Part shown: one piece after another, positions 40,874 to 44,975 of the stretch
How positions within the stretch are numbered: position 1 is the stretch's first letter
Layout: each line of letters starts with the position of its first letter
Source of the DNA: UBA5336 sp039815055
GTDB taxonomy: Bacteria > Pseudomonadota > Alphaproteobacteria > Caulobacterales > Hyphomonadaceae
Assembly (NCBI GenBank): GCA_039815055.1
Contig: JBCCAA010000017.1
Location: 1 to 44,975 of the forward strand
Reading direction: 5' to 3'
DNA length: 44,975 bases
Notes under the pieces: generated by a model
Databases searched by the model: none
Seen by the model: only the letters and a program-made list of their open reading frames with translations
Told to the model about the DNA's origin: nothing
Position numbers and translations under genes: made by a program

Positions 40874-41572
40874 ATGACATCGCGTGCGCCCTTCATTATT
40901 GCCCTGTCGGGAGGGTCGGGATCCGGCAAATCCGGTCTTGCTACCGCGCTCTTCGAAGCGCTTGCTTCGCGCCTTGGCGCTGGCGCAGCACTCATTGTCG
41001 GGGAAGACGATTATTACCTACCGATGTCGGCCTATGGCGACGCTGAAACTGAAGCGGCGCGCGCCGCATTGGCTGACAAGATCAATTATGACGCGCCGAG
41101 TGCAAAAGAAGCTGAACGGCTTGCCGCTGACCTCGGCGCGCTGAAGGCGGGTCACTCGGTTGATGCCCCGATCTATGACTATGGGCGCCACGACCGCAGC
41201 GCTGAAACACAACGGCTGGACCCGGCTCCAGTGATTATTCTGGAGGGCATTCACGCCCTGTCCATGCCAGCCGTGCGGCCCTTGTTTGACCTGACTGTCT
41301 ATGTCGACACGCCCGATGATTTACGCTTGGCCCGGCGCCTGCGCCGCGATGTGATCGAGCGGGAACGCAGCGTGGAAAGCGTGCTTAGCCAGTATCTCTC
41401 CACCGTACGCGCAGCCCATTATCAGTACACCTACCCGGCCAAGTTCGAAGCCGATCTGGTGATCGCTGATGAGGGCCTGCCCGCATATGGCCACGTTCGC
41501 CCCACCGACAGGGCGCTGGAGCGGATGCTCGCGCCGGTGATAGAACGCCTTGCCAGCGCAGGCGTAGTCTAG
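40874..41572 (+). CDS. udk: Uridine kinase
   Basis: 232 residues. The enzyme phosphorylates uridine and cytidine in pyrimidine salvage. Seen: the P-loop GGSGSGKSGLA (13-23), EDDYYLPMSAYGDAETE, the base-binding region INYDAPSAKEAERLAADL, PIYDYGRHDRSAETQRL, ILEGIHALSMPAVRPLFDL and VDTPDDLRLARRLRRDVIER. This is the phosphoribulokinase/uridine kinase fold; the INYD-x-P and YDYGRH motifs favour uridine kinase over phosphoribulokinase. It follows the DUF2341-type gene by 24 bases, probably by chance, and its TAG overlaps the stop of the convergent membrane-protein gene by four bases. Confidence 0.88.
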   Translation: MTSRAPFIIALSGGSGSGKSGLATALFEALASRLGAGAALIVGEDDYYLPMSAYGDAETEAARAALADKINYDAPSAKEAERLAADLGALKAGHSVDAPIYDYGRHDRSAETQRLDPAPVIILEGIHALSMPAVRPLFDLTVYVDTPDDLRLARRLRRDVIERERSVESVLSQYLSTVRAAHYQYTYPAKFEADLVIADEGLPAYGHVRPTDRALERMLAPVIERLASAGVV

Positions 41573-42000
41573 CTGTTGCGCGCCGGGCTGGGCCACAGTA
41601 GCGGCACAAGGAACGTCCCGAAAATTCCGGCATTCAATACGCCATTAAACCAGGCGCCAGCGAGCACAGAGCCAAGCGTGTCGGTAGTGAACCAGGCCAA
41701 CAGTGGCGTCAAAATCAACGCGCGCCCCAGGCCAGCATCAACCCGGTAGACGCGCTCGGCAACAACCCAGATCATGGCGCCAAACCCAACCAGAATGCCA
41801 CCAAGAATGGCGTTCAGCAGCAGCCCCGACGTTTGGGTAATCTCTTGCCCACCATCCAGGGGCTGGAAAGCGAGGTCGAGAAACGCCTCAACCAGGAACA
41901 GATGCGGCGTCACTGGCGCCAGCACCATGATCAAACCTGGAACAACAAGATATGCGGCACTTGATAGTTTCAACGCCCAAATGCGCCAAGACTGGACCAT
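41569..42000 (-). CDS. Small hydrophobic membrane protein, unknown function
   Basis: 143 residues with about four predicted transmembrane segments: LKLSSAAYLVVPGLIMVLAP, LLLNAILGGILVGFGAMIWV, ALILTPLLAWFTTDTLGSVL and GVLNAGIFGTFLVPLLWP. No family motif is recognised. It diverges from nothing here and reads in the same direction as the nitroreductase, DUF3147 and oxidoreductase genes upstream, so it may be the last member of that minus-strand group, starting 33 bases after the nitroreductase stop. Confidence 0.65.
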   Translation of the reverse strand: MVQSWRIWALKLSSAAYLVVPGLIMVLAPVTPHLFLVEAFLDLAFQPLDGGQEITQTSGLLLNAILGGILVGFGAMIWVVAERVYRVDAGLGRALILTPLLAWFTTDTLGSVLAGAWFNGVLNAGIFGTFLVPLLWPSPARNS

Positions 42001-42033
42001 GGACCACCCCCCCAGTTTTGTTTGCCATCCAGC

Positions 42034-42717
42034 TTAAAGGAACACCGCAATCTCTCCGAGCTGTTTTTTCTCCAGTGCATGCTTGGGCACCATGGCGTCG
42101 CCAGCCGGATGCCCCGCAACCAGGATGAGGAACGGTTTCTCGCCCTCTGGCCGCCCACATATTTCGGTCAGGAAGGCCATGGGATTGGGCGTGTGAACCA
42201 GTGTCGCCAGACCAGCCGTGTGACATGCCGCAATCAGCAGGCCCGTGGCGATGCCAACACTTTCATGAATGTAGTAGTTTTTCCGGTCGTCACCTGCGCG
42301 CACGCCGCCGCGGCGCTGGGCGAAGATGCAGATCAGCCAGGGCGCGGTTTCCAGATACGGTTTCTGCCAGTCGGTGCCAATGGGCGCCAGTGCATCCAGC
42401 CACTCATCACTCGCGCGGCCGCCATAGAACTCGCGCTCTTCCGCCTCCGCTGCCTCGCGAATGGCGCGTTTGCGCGCAGCTGAACCCACACAGGCGAAGA
42501 ACCAGGGCTGGTGATTGGCGCCTGAAGGCGCTCCCGCCGCCGTCAGAACGCAGTTTTCGATCACCGCCCGGTCCACAGGGACGTCGGAGAATGCGCGGAC
42601 AGACCGCCGGCTGGCCATCTGCTCATGGAAGGCAACGGCGCGGGCGCGCATTTCATCCTCTGCATAGGCCGGAAAGTCTGGCGAAAGGGCGACATGGGTA
42701 TCGGGCGTCGTCTTCAT
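42034..42717 (-). CDS. Nitroreductase-fold flavoprotein of the iodotyrosine-deiodinase-like branch
   Basis: 227 residues, FMN-binding nitroreductase fold, without an N-terminal membrane anchor. Seen: SRRSVRAFSDVPVDRAVI (36-53, FMN phosphate-binding Arg residues), APSGANHQPWFFACVG (63-78) and HESVGIATGLLIAACHTAGL. The latter and VHTPNPMAFLTEICGRP closely follow human iodotyrosine deiodinase as I recall it. The three residues that bind the amino-acid part of the halotyrosine in that enzyme (Glu157, Tyr161, Lys182) have counterparts Glu94, Tyr98 and Lys119 at identical spacing. This supports a reductive halotyrosine dehalogenase over a general nitroreductase, but activity is inferred. It precedes the small membrane-protein gene and follows DUF3147. 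Confidence 0.85.
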   Translation of the reverse strand: MKTTPDTHVALSPDFPAYAEDEMRARAVAFHEQMASRRSVRAFSDVPVDRAVIENCVLTAAGAPSGANHQPWFFACVGSAARKRAIREAAEAEEREFYGGRASDEWLDALAPIGTDWQKPYLETAPWLICIFAQRRGGVRAGDDRKNYYIHESVGIATGLLIAACHTAGLATLVHTPNPMAFLTEICGRPEGEKPFLILVAGHPAGDAMVPKHALEKKQLGEIAVFL

Positions 42718-42726
42718 ATCTACGGC

Positions 42727-43077
42727 TTACAGCTCAACGCCAAGGCGGCGCAACACCAGTATCGTCACCAGATACCCCGCCGCAGTGACCAGGCTGGCCA
42801 CGGCAAAGGCGACCCAGAAATGAGCGCCGGCTCGCTGCATCAGCGGCAGGGCGATGAAAAATAACAGCCCCGGCCACACCAGATAGAACGTTGTGGTCGC
42901 CAGTCGGGTCGACAGTTCGGCATCGCGGGTATCAAAAAACGTCAGGCCCACCGTCATCATCGTCGCCAGAGGCATGGCCACCATCAGCGCCGCCAAAAGG
43001 GTCGAGCGTTTGGCAACCTCGGACACCAGGACGATGAAGGCTGCGGTGATCAGCGCTTTGAAGAGGATCATCCACAT
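42727..43077 (-). CDS. DUF3147-family small membrane protein
   Basis: 116 residues. Four hydrophobic segments: LFKALITAAFIVLVSEVA, LLAALMVAMPLATMMTVGL, TFYLVWPGLLFFIALPLM and FWVAFAVASLVTAAGYLVTI. The KRSTLLAALMVAMPLATMM region and FDTRDAELSTRLATTTFYLV are characteristic of DUF3147. Function is unknown. It lies 9 bases upstream of the nitroreductase-like gene on the same strand and 30 bases after the NAD(P)H oxidoreductase stop, so the four minus-strand genes probably form one transcript. Confidence 0.85.
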   Translation of the reverse strand: MWMILFKALITAAFIVLVSEVAKRSTLLAALMVAMPLATMMTVGLTFFDTRDAELSTRLATTTFYLVWPGLLFFIALPLMQRAGAHFWVAFAVASLVTAAGYLVTILVLRRLGVEL

Positions 43078-43107
43078 GGGCAGGCTCCGCAGGGGCGAGC
43101 CGACACT

Positions 43108-43707
43108 CTAGCGTCGCCCGGCCTCGGCGCCATAGAAATGTGCGCGTTTCAGCCAGTCGGCGCGCTTTTTGTCATCGGCGGTCTTCACCGTGGCGAAATG
43201 GCTGTAGCTGGTCACTTTTACGCCGGTAAAGCCGAGGATCTGTTTGGTGATCCGCTTCTTGTGGGGGTTGCCATAGACCCATTTGATGAAGAAGCCAGGC
43301 GTATCGGCGGTAACGATCACATCGGCGGTTTTGCCCGCGAGCAACCTGTCCCACCAGGGATCATTGTCGTGGTATTTGAACGCCCAGCCCGGCAGGAAGG
43401 CCCGGTCAATCGCGCCCTGCATTTTGGCGGGCATACCGCCCCACCAGAGCGGATGAATCCAGGCAAGATGATCGGCCCATATGATGTTTTCGCGCAAATC
43501 AAACAGGTCCGGCTCCAGCATTTTCCGCTTCTCATAGCCATGGGTGAGGTCGGGGTCGAACTCCATGTCGCTGATATCCTGGCGGCGAATTTCAGCCCCC
43601 TGAGCCTCCGCCCCCCGTGCATAGGCATCGGCCAGCGCATGGCAGAAACTGCCCGCGCGCGGATGCCCGACAATGAGGTGGATTTTGGTGGGGGTGGGGG
43701 AGGTCAT
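43108..43707 (-). CDS. NAD(P)H-dependent oxidoreductase, flavodoxin-2 fold
   Basis: 199 residues. The flavodoxin-like quinone-reductase fold is seen in KIHLIVGHPRAGSFCHALAD (FMN phosphate loop), then RRQDISDMEFDPDLTHG, ADHLAWIHPLWWGGMPAKM and GAIDRAFLPGWAFKY. This is the NQO1/KefF-type family, which passes electrons from NAD(P)H to quinones or other acceptors. Physiological substrate unknown. It heads the minus-strand group; about 210 bases separate it from the AT-rich module on the right. Confidence 0.88.
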   Translation of the reverse strand: MTSPTPTKIHLIVGHPRAGSFCHALADAYARGAEAQGAEIRRQDISDMEFDPDLTHGYEKRKMLEPDLFDLRENIIWADHLAWIHPLWWGGMPAKMQGAIDRAFLPGWAFKYHDNDPWWDRLLAGKTADVIVTADTPGFFIKWVYGNPHKKRITKQILGFTGVKVTSYSHFATVKTADDKKRADWLKRAHFYGAEAGRR

Positions 43708-43809
43708 TCAATGAGCAACTATTTGGATTCAGCTGAGTGCAAGGCACCATAACGGGTATAGCGCTCAAAGCCACGCGCAAGTGATCGAGACCAGAAGAGC
43801 CGAGACCCG

Positions 43810-43869
43810 GAGCCTTGCTAGGCTCGGTGCGCGAAGCGCAGAGAGCCCCTGGTCGGCCGTTAGGCCGAC
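43810..43869. other. Three consecutive hairpins at the edge of the AT-rich module
   Basis: GAGCCT-TGCT-AGGCTC (43810-43825), TGCGC-GAA-GCGCA (43828-43840) and GTCGGCC-GTTA-GGCCGAC (43852-43869) are three perfect short stems in 60 bases. They stand between the conserved minus-strand operon and the RHS-tail module. None has a T-run. They could stop transcription from the module or be remnants of a repeat element; no family was recognised. Confidence 0.4.
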
Positions 43870-43919
43870 GCGCCCTCAATCTGGCCTAAATCATCTAAGT
43901 CTTGAGAGCGTTTAGACAG

Positions 43920-44282
43920 CTAAAAATCGACAGTTGCCAATGGCCCAGTCTGTGAGCCGGACCCTCCGATCGATTTTCCACCATCCGCATAGTAGGAATA
44001 AATGCCGTTTAGAGTCTGATTTTCAGAAATACACATCCAAGTCGATTGGAATAGCAATTGCCCCCCGAACGCATCTCCAATCGAATTTGGCGGCGTACCG
44101 AAATTATTGCTGAGAATACTCAGTTCGCAGACAGCGGTATCACCAATTTTCTCATCAACGTACCATTCTATATCGTCGAGTGCTTCTGATCTGATACCTT
44201 CCAAATTATTTAATCGGCCTATGTTAAAGAAAGACGAAATCACAATGATGGCAATCAATACGAAAGCGATGACAATCTTCAA
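43920..44282 (-). CDS. Small membrane-anchored protein, candidate immunity protein
   Basis: 120 residues from TTG 44282; GAGAAAG lies about eight bases upstream as a weak ribosome site. An N-terminal helix (KIVIAFVLIAIIVISSFF, 2-19) has the positive charge inside and would leave about 95 residues outside the cytoplasm, including Cys52 and Cys84, which could pair. The rest (EALDDIEWYVDEKIGD, FGGQLLFQSTWMCISENQ, GIYSYYADGGK) matches no family I know. It starts 17 bases after the RHS-tail gene in the same direction and shares its low GC content. Position, size and topology fit an immunity protein against a periplasmic toxin; this is inference only. Confidence 0.7.
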   Translation of the reverse strand: MKIVIAFVLIAIIVISSFFNIGRLNNLEGIRSEALDDIEWYVDEKIGDTAVCELSILSNNFGTPPNSIGDAFGGQLLFQSTWMCISENQTLNGIYSYYADGGKSIGGSGSQTGPLATVDF

Positions 44283-44299
44283 TTTAGCACTTTCTCTAT

Positions 44300-44975
44300 T
44301 TATCTAGCGCGAGCACGTGAGCAGGCCCCTGTGCAGCCTGGATGCGGCGGCGGTGTGACCCTTGCAGTATTTGGCCCGACAGTTCCTTGAAAGTTGATGT
44401 CAAAGGAAGTTCCGCTTCCGGGATAACCAATTCCTGTGGCGATATTTCGACCAGCAATTCGTTGTTGCCTGCCTGCGTCACCGTTGAGCGAATGAAACTC
44501 GAAATTGTAAGTGTCTGGAAAAATCTGCGCCTCTCCATCGCTGGCGGGCCCCAATGTGATCGATCCTAAAACTCTCGCTCGTTCATCGGTTAGGAAGCCT
44601 CCAAGGGAACCGAATTTTACAGAACCATAGCCAGCTGCTTCAAGTGCATCGAAGTCAATTTCACCGCCGCTCAAGACTGTATCAGCTGGAACAAACATGG
44701 GCAGTGCGTCATTTGAGCGATAGTGCTCGTCCGCGAGACTTTTGGTTGGGATTTGATCAAGTTGCAATCCGACAACAGACTCAGTTTCGTTGCCGTCTGA
44801 GTCTGTTATGGTTTCCGTGATGTTTGTGCAAGAGCCACCTCCAGCTTCCTGAAACTCTCCGCAATCTGCGAACATTCCGGTAGGGTCGACCAAGTTGATT
44901 GGGTCGTTTGCCACGTAGCTCGCCTGCGCTGGCGCAGCCCAGATCGCTAAAGCCAGAAGTAACCCATAAATCTTC
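44300..44975 (-). CDS. Secreted RHS-core-tail protein with unknown C-terminal (toxin-like) domain, 5' end at window edge
   Basis: The frame runs to the last base of the window, and the codon cut by the edge ends in G, as ATG would; with that start the protein has 225 residues. It begins (M)KIYGLLLALAIWAAPAQA, a canonical Sec signal peptide, followed at once by SYVANDPINLVDPTGM (20-35), the conserved end of the RHS core after which C-terminal toxins begin. Normal RHS proteins have long YD repeats before this point. The rest is about 190 residues: a Ser/Thr/Asp/Gly-rich middle with Cys39 and Cys50, then a globular-looking end (about 136-199) with PDTYNFEFHSLNGD, RIAGRNIATGIG and SGTSFDINFQG, and a Pro- and Arg-rich tail with Cys215 and Cys219. 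The likely reading is a secreted RHS-type toxin cassette; the domain's activity is unknown. Confidence 0.78.
   Translation of the reverse strand, partial: KIYGLLLALAIWAAPAQASYVANDPINLVDPTGMFADCGEFQEAGGGSCTNITETITDSDGNETESVVGLQLDQIPTKSLADEHYRSNDALPMFVPADTVLSGGEIDFDALEAAGYGSVKFGSLGGFLTDERARVLGSITLGPASDGEAQIFPDTYNFEFHSLNGDAGRQQRIAGRNIATGIGYPGSGTSFDINFQGTVGPNTARVTPPPHPGCTGACSRARAR

Overview
The window is about 45 kb of GC-rich bacterial chromosome, densely packed and mostly housekeeping. The gene content (SapC-family protein, AbgT transporter, DUF2853, DUF924, UbiG, a short-form HisG with HisZ, TadG-like proteins, S9 and DUF885 peptidases) points to an alphaproteobacterium, most likely a marine Caulobacterales/Maricaulales (Hyphomonadaceae-like) relative. 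This placement rests on recalled family distributions, not on a search. No rRNA, tRNA, CRISPR array or transposase was recognised.

Layout. 1-2.7 kb: the 5' end of mnmC (minus), then a photolyase-like FAD protein, two tandem mini-GNAT proteins and a YcgN-type cysteine-cluster protein, the last three joined by GTGA stop/start overlaps. 2.7-6.5 kb: an AbgT transporter diverging from a secreted S9 peptidase around an inverted repeat. 6.5-11.5 kb: ubiG and a DUF924 gene (minus) diverging from lysC-ptsP. 11.6-13.7 kb: a RodZ-like gene followed by ispG. 13.9-18.9 kb: a serine hydrolase and two minus-strand lipoprotein genes (VWA, DUF885). 19-23.4 kb: a SapC-family protein with an N-terminal collagen-like tract, then a DsbD/ScsB-like thiol reductase with a secreted redoxin. 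23.5-27.1 kb: hisS-hisZ-hisG.

27.1-27.5 kb is a gene-free gap with terminator-like and structured elements and a possible minus-strand small RNA unit. 27.5-30 kb: an argD-type aminotransferase, a DUF4105 protein and a DUF2853 protein with a strong terminator. 30.1-32.9 kb: two tandem TadG-like paralogues, the first preceded by a LacI-family-type palindrome. 33-38.3 kb: truB, rpsO and pnp, with three unrelated genes between truB and rpsO. 38.4-43.7 kb: two secreted proteins, uridine kinase, a small membrane protein, an iodotyrosine-deiodinase-like nitroreductase, DUF3147 and a flavodoxin-fold oxidoreductase.

43.9-44.975 kb is visibly more AT-rich and looks acquired. It encodes, on the minus strand, a protein in which a Sec signal peptide is joined directly to the last residues of the RHS core (SYVANDPINLVDPTG) and an unrecognised C-terminal domain. 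A 120-residue membrane-anchored protein follows 17 bases later. This looks like a secreted RHS-tail toxin with a candidate immunity protein and is the most interesting element in the window; its 5' end lies exactly at the window edge.
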